This document shows, one piece after another, positions 12,259-25,034 of a DNA stretch of 64,000 nt. Every line of letters begins with the position of its first letter. Within the stretch, counting starts at the first letter, position 1. The notes under the pieces are model-generated. The model was not told the DNA's origin. It searched no databases and saw only the letters and a list, made by a program, of their open reading frames with translations. The stretch is taken from assembly GCF_000182925.2 (NCBI RefSeq), contig NC_026507.1:4191304-4255303 (forward strand), in the 5' to 3' direction. Source of the stretch: Neurospora crassa OR74A. Its lineage: Eukaryota > Ascomycota > Sordariomycetes > Sordariales > Sordariaceae. Position numbers and translations under genes: made by a program.

Positions 12259-12349
12259 CGACCCGGATAATCCGACTGTGTTCGATTCCAATCCGACTAT
12301 ATAGGGGCCGTCTGGCCAATAGCACAACCATGTTACCGCCCGCCAATTT
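12259..12349. repeat. Left terminal inverted repeat of the MULE
   Basis: Bases 12259-12313 match the reverse complement of 25030-25084 with about three differences. Beyond that, 12314-12349 continues to match, with a gap of about 10 bases, the reverse complement of about 15534-15579, on the far side of the chromovirus. The full inverted repeat is therefore about 90-100 bp. Confidence 0.88.
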
Positions 12350-12899
12350 CCCACCAAAATGACATACGTGCAATATCTGTACCAAAAGTTATTAGGAATT
12401 ATATATATGAGGTTCTCTAATATTGTGATTTACGTTGAAGGTATTGAAATTGTAGAGTTTATATTTATATTAGTATAATTATATTTATTGGTATTAGTAG
12501 TACTAGTTCGATTAGTAAGATTAGTACTATTGCTATTGTTATTATTAGTACAATAATTGCTATGATTACTACTAGTTAGACGGTGGTAGTTAATATAAAT
12601 TTAAATATAGTTAGGAGGGAGGAGGTATCCCTTAATACGGTTGGTACTAGTATTGATACCCTTAATATATTAGTAACGGCGGCGAGGGAGGTTAGTAGTA
12701 GTATTATTAATTTTGGAACTCCCGTAGCTGTGCTTCTAGTTGTGCTTCGCGTTGCTATAACTCTCTTAATTCGTAGAGTTGTAAATAGAGTTGTGCCGCT
12801 TCTTATTTCGCACTCTTTGCTTTTGCCTTTGCCTCTTATTCCTTTTAATTTACTAGTATTGCTTTAGTTATTTTTTTTTTTTTGGGCGGTAGTTAAGTT

Positions 12900-15400
12900 A
12901 ATATTTTGGGAGGGGTATTATAAATTAGATTATATTTAATATTAGAGGAGGAGGGGGTGAGACGAGGTATAGCGGGTATAAGTTAGGTACTATTGCGAGC
13001 CTTCTAGCGATTAGTAATAATTGGGAGGGGGTCTCTCTTTTTGTATAATATTAGCTAATTTATAGATAAAGGTTGTAAAAGTCTAGTTAATATAGTAGTT
13101 ATATTAAATAATAGAGGATTACTTACTTTCTTTAGTTTTAACTACTAATATTTATTAATTATACTTTGAAGTATAGTACCGCCCGTATTTATAATATTAA
13201 ATAAATTATATTAGTAGGGTAATTTATATTGATGGTTAAAGTTAGTAGAATACTACCTTTATATTTTAGCTAAATTATACTATTTAGTAATAGTATTGCT
13301 AGCGAATATAGTTTGCCGTTGGAATAATTCGAGGTACGTAAAGCTAGTAACGAATTTTACCCTCCCCAATGCAATATAATTATACTTCGTAACGCTCTTT
13401 AAAATTTGGTAAGTATATTTACTAGCGAAGTTCTCTTTAAAGCGCTTAAGGGTTTCGGTAATAATTCTTAATAGTTGGTTGAGATTAATACAATAATTCT
13501 TAAGTAGTGCTTTTAATACGCTATAGGCACCCTCTATACGAGAGGTTATACGTATACTAAAATTATAGTATAATTTAATAGCGAAATAGGTAAATTCGTA
13601 CTTTAATAGGAGGTAAATATAAAGAAGGTAGTTGGTTATAGTTGTAAAAAGAGGGATTAATAATTATATAAATAATAATAGAAAGATGTAATTAATATAC
13701 TTTTTTACTTAAGGAACTCCCTTAATAATACCTTCTATTACTAGTAGAATCCCTCTTCTATATTAAAATAGACTACCGCCTTCCAAACTCCTAGAATCCT
13801 ATTTGTATTAGCGAATTAATTACGGTTTAAACCGTTAGGAGCTTTACTATTACTATTAATGGGTTAGTTGTAAGGGTTCTTAATATTTAATTCTAAATAG
13901 TATTTATAGTTATCCCTATTAAGTATTATAGTAGTAATATAATAAGCATTAAAGTCTTTATTGGTAGAGTTAATATTTATATAAGAGTAATTTTTATATA
14001 GATAATTCTTATTGCTACTTTAATTATTTAGTATTGTACTATTAAAATTACCCTCCTATTTCTTTTTAATATTGAAGGCGACGTTCTTTATTATGTATTA
14101 GAAATAAATTTAGTATTAGGTAATAAGGAAGATTATTTAGTAAGCTTTTTTATAAATTTTATTGTAGTTTATAATAATAATTAGAAGGGAGGGGATACTA
14201 TATTTTGAGAGTATAGTTTCGATTTATTGAAATGTCTATATAAAGTAAGTTTCCTTCTCTCTATTTAATAAGTAGTAAATAATATTGAAAATTATATATA
14301 TAGCTATTATACTATATATTTGAAGGAGAGGTATATTGAATTTATTGATTTTATACGTATAGTTTAAGCTTATAACTTTTGGATTTTTCTTTAATTGTTC
14401 AATATATTAGGGATAAGTTTAGAATATTTTCTTTATTAAACTATCCTTTTCGTTATTATAATAATAAACGTTCTTATAAATGTTTTTGGTTTTAATTAAA
14501 TTGTTTAAGAATTGTTGGGTAGGAATTAGAGTATTAATTAATTTCTATTTGTTAATTGCTAGTATATTAAAAATATTGCGCCTAGTAATTATAATATTAA
14601 ATTCTTTATAGATAAATAAAGTAATATCGGTTAAGGAAGTCTTTAGTTGCTTTATTATATAAAGGATATTTTCCTCTACTTTACTAATACATTAAAGTTA
14701 GCGGTTAGCGGCGTAGTATATTACGCTATCCGGATTGAGGTTGTATATATAAGTAGATATTATAAGTGTGAATTATTATATTATAAATTTGGTGGATAAT
14801 ACGAGTTTTACTTTTTATTTATAGTTTTTTTTTATATTGTCCGTTAACAGTTGAAGGGTAGTTTCGATAGTCTTATACTTCTTACTATAGTATAACAGTC
14901 CTTTAAAATATTTGAAATTATATTACGCCGGTTTACTATAGCAGTAATTACTAGTGCGTATCTTAATAACCTTAAAACCGATTTCAGTAATTGCAATATT
15001 AATCTCTTTAACAGCAGCATTAACGTTAGTCTAAGACTAAATAGAAAGCTTATTAAAGGTAAGCTCCCCTTTACTAACCGACTTCGCTTTATTTAATATA
15101 TTTAATTCTTTATTTAATTTATTACTCGACGACGAGGAGGACGAGGAGTTCGAACTTAAGGTCGATAGGGAGTAACAATAGCGGAATAGAGCGATAGCGG
15201 GAATTGGAGATAGCTTCTCTTCTTTAATAAGTTTATTAATATCGAGAAACTCTTTATTATTATTGCGTAGTTCGGTCTTAATCTATTTAAGAGAGGGAGT
15301 CGGATTAAGTACGCGTGCGGGCGCGAGTATGGGGGAGGAGGCGGTTAGATTTACGATTTTAAGTATTTCTATAGTATACGGTTAATTACTATATTAGACG
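12900..15400 (-). pseudogene. MULE transposase, destroyed by RIP
   Basis: No open frame survives. Read on the minus strand, about 14282-14380 gives NYTYKINKFNIPLLQIYSI, matching the strand around the first catalytic Asp of FAR1/MULE transposases (family DCTYKTN-x-PLL). The Asp reads Asn and the neighbouring Cys reads Tyr, both changes that G-to-A mutation produces. Weaker matches lie on both sides, and stop codons are scattered throughout. The limits given are approximate. Without a search I cannot name the closest family. Confidence 0.6.
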
Positions 15401-15533
15401 AGAACCCCCCCTTTAATATTATATTTATTAATTACGATGGTAAATAATAACGGTAATGGCGACGGCGATGTGTTCGATTGCTTTAATCGTTACTATTAAT
15501 GTATAGAAATGTTACTCGATGTTGCTCGCTAGC

Positions 15534-15584
15534 AAATTTAGCGGGCGCTAATATGGTGGCTTACGATTTGCTATTGGCTAGACG
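15534..15584. repeat. Right MULE inverted repeat, inner part (split by the chromovirus)
   Basis: The reverse complement reads AGCCAATAGC ... GCGCCCGCTAAATTT and aligns with 12314-12349 of the left repeat. It ends in AGACG (15580-15584), the left copy of the chromovirus target duplication. The outer part of the same repeat resumes at 25030. Confidence 0.75.
15580..15584. repeat. Left 5-bp target-site duplication of chromovirus 1
   Basis: AGACG precedes the 5' LTR and recurs at 25030-25034 immediately after the 3' LTR. The uninterrupted sequence is preserved in the opposite MULE terminus (CGTCT at 12309-12313), which confirms the insertion point. Confidence 0.93.
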
Positions 15585-15924
15585 TGTTAGGAGGCCAAGA
15601 GCTCGTACACCGAAGTACCTCAACGGCTGCTACTCCCCTTCGTTAACCGACGCGTAGGATTACTAACAATAACGCCTATATCGGATTAGGCTTATAAGAA
15701 AGATAATCCGGCACCGCGCTAAAGCGCCAAACTAGTACGAAATTCTATAATATTCATTAGCGGATAAATAAAGTTTATATAAATATAAAAGAGGTTTAAT
15801 AGAACGTAATTTATTATAGTCAGTAACTATTAATATATTTTTAAATTAACCTTTAATTTACCGTCCCCTACGTATAGCTACGACCGTAGTTACCTCAGCC
15901 TACCTTTCGCTTATATTCCTAATA
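15585..15924 (+). repeat. 5' LTR of chromovirus 1
   Basis: It begins TGTTAGGAGGCC and ends TCCTAATA (the terminal CA has become TA). It aligns without length change to the 3' LTR at 24690-25029. Differences between the two are almost all C/T or G/A transitions. Confidence 0.93.
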
Positions 15925-16099
15925 AATTAATAATTCTTCCTCCAAGAATTAAACTAATACTATTAAAATATATATACGTAGCAGCCGGTCTATTTCTCGC
16001 ACTACTAAAGCTACTCCTCGTCCCTCTCGCACTACTACCCCTATAATTACTATAATTAAAATAATTTAACTTCCTCTACCTTTATTATAATAACGTTAA

Positions 16100-19000
16100 C
16101 TTACTATAGAGTCCGTTGAAGAAAATAATAACGAAAACTACCCCCCTACGCCGCTCCGGGCTCCTTATTTGTACCCCTAAATTTCGGAAGCTAATAAACT
16201 TACGTATAAGTAATAATTATTCGAATTTTAGTTCGCCGTAATTAAATTCCTCCTCAATTACCTCCCTTCGTATATATTTTAATAGGAATAGTTCGCTTTC
16301 GTAGGCCTCACCAAATAAAATTTAATAAGAAACTACCCTCCTATCTCCACCGGGTTCTATTACTAGAATTACCTCTTCTATAATTAAATTTATATTTCTA
16401 CTATAACTTCCCTTACTACCCTTTCGTCGGCAGTTATTACTATAGCCGCCCCTTTACTAACTGCAGCTACGTCGGCCTATATTAAATACCGGCCTAAATA
16501 TAATATTATTAAATTTATTAACGAAAATTTCTTATAATTATAGAACTATTTCTACAACGTCGATATATACTTTTAGGAATACTTCCGTATTTCCCTCTCG
16601 TTCGCTATTAACTATATTAAGGGCAATCCTAAAAATATATAAATTAAATATATATTAGTTCTCTATAGTAAACCCAAGTATAATACTATTTATAATACGC
16701 CTATATAGAATAACCTCCGTACTTTCTTAAAAACCGAATATAATAGTAATACCTAAGCTATTAAATAATCCGCTCTTAATAAGTTCGAATATATATAGTA
16801 AAGCACCTCGAAAACCATTTGTAATTTCTATAACCGCTATTACACCGAAGAACTTAATCTATTATATAATTAACTAGAATATATTTAAATTATTACTTAA
16901 GCTAACCAATTATACCTTCTCTTTAAATAAAACATCCTCTTAATAACTAATATTAATATAATAAATAAAGTAATAACGTATATAGAATAGTTAGAAGGTT
17001 TAAAAAATATTAAACTATTTATATTATATTACTAAAACTAAATATCTTTAAAGTATAATCTATTATTTTTTTTATCTTCGTACCCTCCTACTTCCTCTTT
17101 AAATATCCCTTCTTAATTATTCTATAGTAATAACCCCTCCGATTTTCCCCGTCGCCCCCCTACTACTTTTTAAATAAATTTTAATTTTATTTATTTCCTT
17201 TATTACTAGAAAGGCTATATATATAGCCGGTATACCCAACCGAAGCTACTAAATACCTACTACAAATATAGTATAATAGGTTATTTTATAATAATATACT
17301 TAAACCGAACCTATTATAATTACAATTAAATCGGCTATCTAGTACGGAATTACCCTATCTCCGCAAATACCCCTTTATATAAAACAAATATAGAACCAAT
17401 TATAATTAGAATAGTAACTACAATTACCTAGAATAATATAAGTAAATCGCAAATATATTTAGAAACGAAATTATTAATAAGGACTTATAGAAATTAGTAG
17501 AATATACGAAGGTTAATAAATTCGGGCGCGGAATTAAACTTAATTAATAAATATTTATTCCTATCGAACATAAAAATTAATTTAATACCCTATTATCTTA
17601 TTAATTTTTCCCTTTAACCTATTCCTATATATAGTACAACTACTTATTTTATTAAAATATATAACTCCTATAGTACTAAACGGATAAAGTAAATTACTTT
17701 TACTATAGTTAAATCTCTAACCGTAGAAATTATCTTCGGTTACCCCTAGCTTTATAAATAAAACCCCAATATTAATTAGTAGTAATAATTATTTTAATTT
17801 CGTATTAAAATTAATAATTTCGTATTAAATATAATATTAACAAAGGAAGTATATAACACTATAATTATCCTAGTAAAGCTATAGTAGGATTTAATTTTAT
17901 TATTAGACCCTTAAGAAATAATAAGGGTAGAGGAGGGTTTCCGCCCTCCTGTACATACGAATATCCTATTCGAAATCCCCTCTTCCTTAATATTAAAATT
18001 CGTAACCCTACCTATTGTAATAGAATTAACCGAATTACTTCCAATCCTTACCCCCCTAATAAAGGTTTTTCAAATAATATTTAATAATATCTACCCTACC
18101 CTAGTACCCCCTACAGAATTAGCGCTACTATAACCCTTAGAATTACTAAAAGAAATAAAAAGCGAACCCACTATCCCTAAACTAATTATTCTACCGGAAT
18201 ATAAAGAATTCCAATCGGTATTCGAAGCCTCAACTATACCCCTACTCTAATATAACCGGCTAAAGTATTATATTAATCTAATTAAAAGGGAATTAGCGTT
18301 TTAGGGATTAATTTATATATTAAACATTAAAAAATTAGAAATATTACGCAAATAATTAGCGGAAATACTCTAAAAAAAATAAATTCGTCCTTTTATTAAC
18401 TTAGTAGGCACTCCTATTATTTTTATTCTAAAGAAGAATAAAAAGCTAAGGCTCTATATTAATTTTAGGGCGTTAAATAAAGTTATAAAGAAGAATTGTA
18501 CAATACTACCCCTTATTTAGGAAATTCTAAATCGGTTATTATCGGCTAAAATCTTTATAAAATTGGATTTAAAGGACGTATACTATAGGATTTGGATTTA
18601 AGAGGGAAACGAAGAGAAGATAGCGTTTCGTACAAAGTACGGGCACTATAAATTCTTAATTATATTAATAGGATTAGCGAACGCGCCGGCAATATTTTAA
18701 ATATATATTAATAATACATTAATAGGGTTAATAGATACAATATATATTATTTACTTTAATAATATTCTAATTTATAGTAAAAATAAAAAAAACTATATTA
18801 ATTATATTAAGGAAGTCCTTTAATAGTTATAAAATTATAACCTCTATATAAACCTAAGTAAATACGAATTTTATATAAAGCGGGTATTATTTTTAAAATA
18901 TATTATTTCTCTAGAAGGTATATCGATAGACTTAGAAAGGGTTATAATAATTATAGAATAAAAAATTCCAACGAACGTTTATAATATTTAGATTTTCCTA

Positions 19001-21460
19001 GGGTTTACTAAATTCTATTAACATTTTATAATATTATACTCTAAAATAACGGCGCCCCTAATAGAATTATTAAAGGAGGATAAACGGAGGCTATTCGAAC
19101 TTATAAAGAAAACGGAAGAAGTATTCGTAGAATTCAAAAAACTATTTTAAGAAGCTCCTATATTGTACTACTTCAACTTAGTATTATAAATTCGAATAGA
19201 AATAGACGTATTAGACTTTATAATTAGGGCGGTTCTTATATAATTATATAATAATAAATAATATCCGGTAATTTTCTTTTTAAGGAAGAAATTACCGGAG
19301 GAAATTAAATATAAAGTTAGGAATAGAGAGCTATTAGTAATTATAGGAGTATTAAAAGCGTAGAAATAATATTTATTATATATAAATAAACCGTTCTTAA
19401 TAATTATAAATTATTTAAACCTATAATATTTTTAAAAAAAGGAGCGGGCTAATATAAAGTAAAATTAGTAAGTATTAGAATTAATAGCATATAATTTTAA
19501 AATTAAGTATTACTTAAGAAAGTTAAATCTAGTAAATAGACTATTAAAGAAGCTACAATTGCGAAGAGAAGAATAGGAGGCAGAAAGCAACTACCTATTA
19601 ATAAAAATTATTAAAGGGGGCGAAGAGAAGGGTTAGGCAATAAAGGAAAGTTAAGTATTGAAAATACTAATAAAATAGGTAATTTTAATTAGAAAGGAAG
19701 TGTAGAGGATAGTAGTAGAAGAGAAGGAATAGTAATAGAATATAAGTAAAATAGAAGAGGGTTAAGCGTTAGAGGACGAAAGGGTTGAATTGCAGGAAGA
19801 AAGACGGAATTCGTAGGAGGAGGGCGAATTAAATAAAGAAAAAAGGAAGCGAAAGGAAATTAAAAATAATAATAGAGAGGATAGAATAGCAAGGAAGAGG
19901 GTAAGGGTTATAGGCGAAACCGCTATTAAATTAAGGAGGGAGGACAAAAGTATTATTATAAGAAATATAAGCGGGTATATAGTAGTAGCAAGGGTATAGA
20001 AGGACGAAGAATAATTATTACTATTAAAATAATAATTATTAGAGGCGTAGAAGGAGGACCTATTTATTATCGAAGAAATATAGAAGAATAGTAAAGGGAA
20101 GAGATAGGTAAAGAATTAAAAAATAGAGGAAAATAGAATTCTATAGTATTAATACTAAATTTACGTTCCGGAATAAATATAGGCCGAATTATTCTATACT
20201 TACTATAATATAGTAATAGCCGGATACCTAGGCTAGAAGAAGATATTAAAGCGTATTAATTAATTCTATTACTAACCTACTATTACAATTAATATTAAAT
20301 CTTATATCTATAAATATCTAGCGTACTAAAAAATTAAGCTTCGTAATTACTAATTATATAAATTATTAAAGTTATTATTTATTTTTACTATCCCCTAGTA
20401 AAATATTTTATACAACTTTATTATTAAAGTACTAAAATTATTCAACCCCGTATTTAATCGGACCTACAATATAATTCTTATTATTATCGACCGCTTTACT
20501 AAGTATACTTTATATATCCCTATATAGAAGACGATTAACGCCTAGTAATTTATATTCCTTTTCTAACGAAACATTTTTTAGTAATTTAACCTCCTAAATT
20601 TTATTATATTAAATAAAAGCAATTTATTTACAAATTAATTTTAAAAAATTTATTACAAATTTTTAGATATTCGTAGACGCTTTAATATAGCCTAGCACCC
20701 CTAAATAAATAAATAAATAAAAAGGTAAAACTAAAATTTAAAATTATACTTTTAAATTTTCTATAATATAGAATAAGTTAATTAGGCTAAAAAGATTATA
20801 TTAGTACAATAGATGTATAACAATTATTTCTATACCGCTATTAAAAAGTCCCCCTCGGAGCTACTCTTCAAGTATTACCCTCGGGGACTGGCGGATTTAA
20901 AGCGAAGGCGGAGGATAGTCCTTCCAATAGCAATTACTAATCGGATCGATGAACTACTTCGCAAGCGGTTAAAAATCGTAGTAACCTTAGAAGTTATTAA
21001 TTAAAGGTACGTAAAATAATATAATAAAGTTTAAAAATTAAAAGAATTCAATATTGGAAGTTAGGTTTTACTTAATACGAAATATATTAAATAATGCTAC
21101 TTAAATACTAAATTAGTAAATAAATTTTTAGGACCTTTCCAAATTACTAAGGTTATTAGAAAGAAGAAGATAGTATACCGATTTATATTCTCCGCATATT
21201 ACTAAATCTATTTAATATTCCCTATTATTTTACTAAAACTATACTATAGGGATCCTATTATAATAGTACTACAAAGGGAAGTTGTAAATATTAAGGAGGA
21301 TAATATTTAATACGAAGTTGAAGCGATTATAAAGTATTATAAATCCGGCTACTAACGTTAATTCTAGGTTAAATAAAAGGGGTATCCGGACAATGAAAAT
21401 TCGTAGGTTTTATACAAGGATATAAATTACCCAAACCTATTTAAAGAATATAAAGTTAGG
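16100..21460 (+). pseudogene. gag-pol of chromovirus 1, destroyed by RIP
   Basis: Readable motifs in order: reverse transcriptase LRLYINFRALNK at about 18442-18480, and YFNNILIYS at 18752-18778 where the family has YxDDILIYS; RNase H IEIDVLDFIIRAVL at about 19195-19240 followed by RNRELLVII; integrase MYNNYFYTAIKKSPSELLF at 20813-20870; and a chromodomain at about 21309-21450 (YEVEAIIKYY ... KGYPDNENS). Both catalytic Asp codons of the reverse transcriptase have become Asn. The gag part, about 16.1-17.5 kb, is inferred from position only. The only frame over 60 codons is an integrase fragment at 20813-21004. Confidence 0.85.
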
Positions 21461-21554
21461 GAAATATAGTAACGGCGTATTAGCGGCGGGCCGACTACTA
21501 AATTAATAAAGGTTAATTAAATAATAGAAGGAGAATAGTAATTATTAGAAATAT

Positions 21555-21925
21555 AGAATAGAAATACAAAACGTAGACGTAAGATGTAAAACGCAAAATA
21601 CAAATATAAAACGTAGATATAAAACGTAAAATACAAATATAAAACGTAAATATAAAATATAAAACGTAGACGTAAGACGTAAAATATAAACGTAAAACGT
21701 AGATGTAAAATGTAGATGTAAGGCGTAGAGTAGAGATATAAATAGAAATATAAAATATTAATATAAAATGTAAAAGTGAGGCGTAAAAAGTAGATATATA
21801 AAAGTAGAAATATAAGAATAGAGATATAAAATAGAAATATAAAGTAGAGATAAGAAAGTAGAGACGTAAAGTAGAGATATAAAGTAGAAATATAAAGCAG
21901 AAATGTAAAGTAGAAATAATAAATA
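21555..21925 (+). repeat. Short-period degenerate repeat (AAACGTAGA-type)
   Basis: About 370 bases built from variants of a 6-12-base unit such as AAACGTAGACGTA, AATATAAA and AAGTAGAAATAT. It begins right after the chromodomain, within the 3' non-coding part of the chromovirus. Unit length is irregular, probably because RIP and slippage have both acted. Confidence 0.75.
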
Positions 21926-22690
21926 GGATAAAGGAGGGGAAGGGAAGGTAATTTAATTTAATATAAGATATTAATAAAACGCTAAATAGAATATAACCTG
22001 TATTTTCTATTATTACTCTAAACGAAAAAATTCTTAATAGCGTTTACTATTATCGATATAGGATTAAAACCTACGACCTTAGGAGGAATATTCCTATATA
22101 CTACTACGCCTATCGATAATATTTATAAATATTATTTTATATTATTTATTTATAGTCCTCCCTTATAAACTCTAGTAATTTATTTAATTTCCTATTTATA
22201 AATATTAGCCTCCTATTAATTGTTTAACGTTAGGGACTATAATTATAATTGGGGGAGGGAGGGATATAAATAAGAGTATTCGGTATAGAGATATTTATAG
22301 GAGAACTATTATTATTAGTAATAAGATTGCTAGTAAGGGCTACCGGATTGATATTAGTATTAATATTACTGATATTATAGTAGTTAAATTTTAAATAGTC
22401 TTTATAATTGAAGTTCTTAGTTTGGAGTATATTAAGTAACGTTGTAGGGAGATTATTATTAATAAAGTATACTTATATTGTAACCTAAAATACTACTACG
22501 GACTAATACAACCGCTATAAAAGGGGGGTAAGTAAGGGGCTACTAATATTAATAAAACGTATAATTTTAATTGTTATATCCTATATATCGTTCTAAAGAT
22601 TATAAATACCGTAGGGGACTTCGAGTATATAGCGGCGCAACGATAGCGAATATTGCGATCTTTCGTTGAATTTTGGAAGGAGAAGACGTT

Positions 22691-22693
<3 letters not shown>

Positions 22694-22741
<48 letters not shown>
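22694..22741 (+). repeat. A48 homopolymer
   Basis: An uninterrupted run of 48 A inside the 3' non-coding region of chromovirus 1. RIP alone cannot produce it from mixed sequence. It may be a captured poly(A) tail or slippage expansion, and its length is also assembly-sensitive. Confidence 0.85.
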
Positions 22742-22743
<2 letters not shown>

Positions 22744-24002
22744 AGGAAAGGTAATGAAAAGAAAATAGCGTACCTTTGGTCTAGCAAGTATTTATACTAA
22801 TTAGACGGAATATTTCGTATAAATTTAAGGTTAAGGTATTAGTAAATATTTAAATTAAAGTAACGTTATATTTTAAGTAAATAAGGGGGCGGATGTTATT
22901 AAAGGATAGGAAAGGAGTAGTTAATTAGAAGTTAATTATAGTTATAAAGTAAAAGAAAGGAGAGGATAGAGTAAAAAGAAAGAAAATAGAGAGGGGAAGC
23001 GAATATATTAATTAGGCTTATAAAGGAAATAGGGGTTAGTACGTAGGTATATAGTAGAAATACGTACGTCCGTAGTAGGGGCCGGTTTAGGCGAAGGGGT
23101 AGCCGAAGTAATTATAAAGCTAAGGGAGGAGGTAGTAAATATAATTATAAAAGTAAGAATAGGAGGAAGAAGAGAGGAAAGGCGAAGAGGGTAGGCGGAA
23201 GGGGCATTATATAAATAAAGGAGGAAGTCCTTATATAAATATAAATTGAAGTAAGCGAATATAATTCTAAATAAATAAATATAAATTAACGTAGGGTAAA
23301 AAGAGTATTAAATAATTATATAGGTAATAGGAAGGGGTAAATAGAAGGATAAAACGAAAGTAATAGTTAAAAGGGGAAGGATAGGACGAATAGGTAATAG
23401 TAGCGGCTATAAAAAAGTAAGAGAGAAAAATAGAAAACGGGAAAGTACGTAATTCGAATTATAGTAGGGAGAGCGGAGGTAATAATTAAAAATTGTACCG
23501 GCGGAACAAAAAGAGCAATACGAAGAATAAAACGAAGGTAATAGAAAAGTAATTAAAAAGGAGTAATATAGGTAAGGGAGGTTTATAGAAGAAGTAGTAT
23601 ATAGAATTATAAGAGGCGAAGGAAGGAAATAAAGGTCCCGAAGATAGAATTTATAGGGAGGGGGATTATATTTAAAATTCGTAGTAAGTCGTAGTAAGTA
23701 CGAATAATAGAGAATAGCTTATAAAAAGAGCCTTGGGATTTAATTACGTAAGTATTACGTAATAGGTATAGATAATAGAGGGTACCCTACGAAAGTATTA
23801 AGCCGTATTACGAATATAGATAATAGAGAATGTTTAGTAAGAAGAATTATAAGGTATAATTATATTAATATTTTAAAGTATTTATTAATACTCTTATATT
23901 CAGTATAGCACTCTTCGTTAGGTAAAATAATATTTACTACTTTATACGCCTATAGAACGATAATTTTAATAATAGTCGGGAACCCAATTAATTTTTTAAA
24001 TT

Positions 24003-24476
24003 TAATACCAGTTTCGTATCCGTATTAGAATTTATAAGAATAGATATTATAATACCGATATTCTAGTAGGCGGCTTCGTATCCGTATTTAGAGCTTATAA
24101 GAATAGATATTATAATATTAATATCCTAGCGGACGGAACGCTAGTACTTTAAATTTAATACTAGTTTTATATCCGCGCTAGAATTTAAAAGAATAGATAT
24201 TATAATACCGATATTCTAGCGGGCAGCTTCGTATCTATATTTAAAACTTATAAGAATAAATATTATAATATTAATATTCTAGCGGGCGGCTCGCTATATT
24301 TAGAATTTATAAGAATAAATATTACGCTACTAATATTTTAACGGGCGGTTCGCTATATTTAGAATTTATAAGAATAGATATTATACTACCGATATTCTAA
24401 CGGGCGGCTTCGTATCTATAGTTAAAATTTATAAGAATAAATATTATAATATTAATATTCTAGTAGGCGGCTCGCT
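24003..24476 (+). repeat. Tandem array, about 7 copies of a ~60-base unit
   Basis: The unit is CTTCGTATCYRTAYTTARAA followed by TTATAAGAATARATATTATA and TACCGATATTCTAGCGGGCGG. Copies run head to tail with lengths of roughly 59-86 bases and differ mainly by transitions. It lies about 200 bases before the 3' LTR of chromovirus 1. Confidence 0.85.
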
Positions 24477-24689
24477 GGTAGCGAAGTAGTTATAATATCC
24501 GGGATGTAGCGTTGGCGGCTATTATAAGTAACAATTCGCCTAAATTAAAGGATAAAAATATCGTACTTTCGCCGGTAATATAGTCTAATAATACTATAAT
24601 AGTACAATACCTACGCCCTCTACTATTTAACCAGAATCTACTACGAATTGTAAAAGTTCCGAGGATAGAACCTATAAGGGGGGGGGTCG

Positions 24690-25029
24690 TATTAGGAAGC
24701 TAAAAGTTCGTATACTAAAGTACCTTAATAGCTACTACTCCCCTTTGTTAACCGATGCGTAGGATTATTAATAATAACGTTTATATCGAATTAGATTCGT
24801 AGGAAGGATAATCCAATACTGTATTGAGGCGCTAGATTAGTATAAGGCTCTATAATACTCGTTAGCGGATAAATAGAGTTTATATAGGTATAAAAGAGGT
24901 TTAACGGAATGTAGTTTATTATAGTCGGTAGCTATTAATATATCTTTGGATTGACCCCTAACTTGCCGTCCCCTACGTGTGGCTACGACCGTAGTCACCT
25001 CAGCCTACCTTTCGCCTACGTTCCTGACA
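24690..25029 (+). repeat. 3' LTR of chromovirus 1
   Basis: 340 bases, same length as the 5' LTR. It begins TATTAGGAAGCT (TG has become TA) and ends TCCTGACA with an intact CA. The last 80 bases, next to unique DNA, are clearly less mutated than the start. Confidence 0.94.
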
Positions 25030-25034
25030 AGACG
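25030..25034. repeat. Right 5-bp target-site duplication of chromovirus 1
   Basis: AGACG, identical to 15580-15584. It is also part of the MULE inverted terminus. Confidence 0.93.

Larger units (their letters stand above)
15585..25029 (+). mobile_element. Ty3/gypsy retrotransposon (chromovirus 1), full length, RIP-mutated
   Basis: Complete 9445-bp element with two 340-bp LTRs, 5-bp duplication AGACG and a G-rich polypurine tract just before the 3' LTR (about 24676-24686). The domain order, read through stops, is gag region, reverse transcriptase, RNase H, integrase and chromodomain, which is the Ty3/gypsy order. About 3.2 kb between the chromodomain and the 3' LTR is non-coding and holds short-period repeats, an A48 tract and a tandem array. 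All coding domains are interrupted by in-frame stops from RIP, so the element cannot act by itself. Confidence 0.95.

Noticed and set aside
12259-12349. TIR sequence TTCGATTCCAATCC considered as a tRNA B-box
   Set aside because: It is part of the MULE inverted repeat, present at both ends, without an A-box or tRNA fold.
12146-12385. Small open frames on both strands
   Set aside because: They cover the junction of host DNA and the MULE terminal repeat and are not genes.
24003-24476. Array considered as CRISPR
   Set aside because: The units are contiguous with no unique spacers and lie within a eukaryotic retrotransposon.
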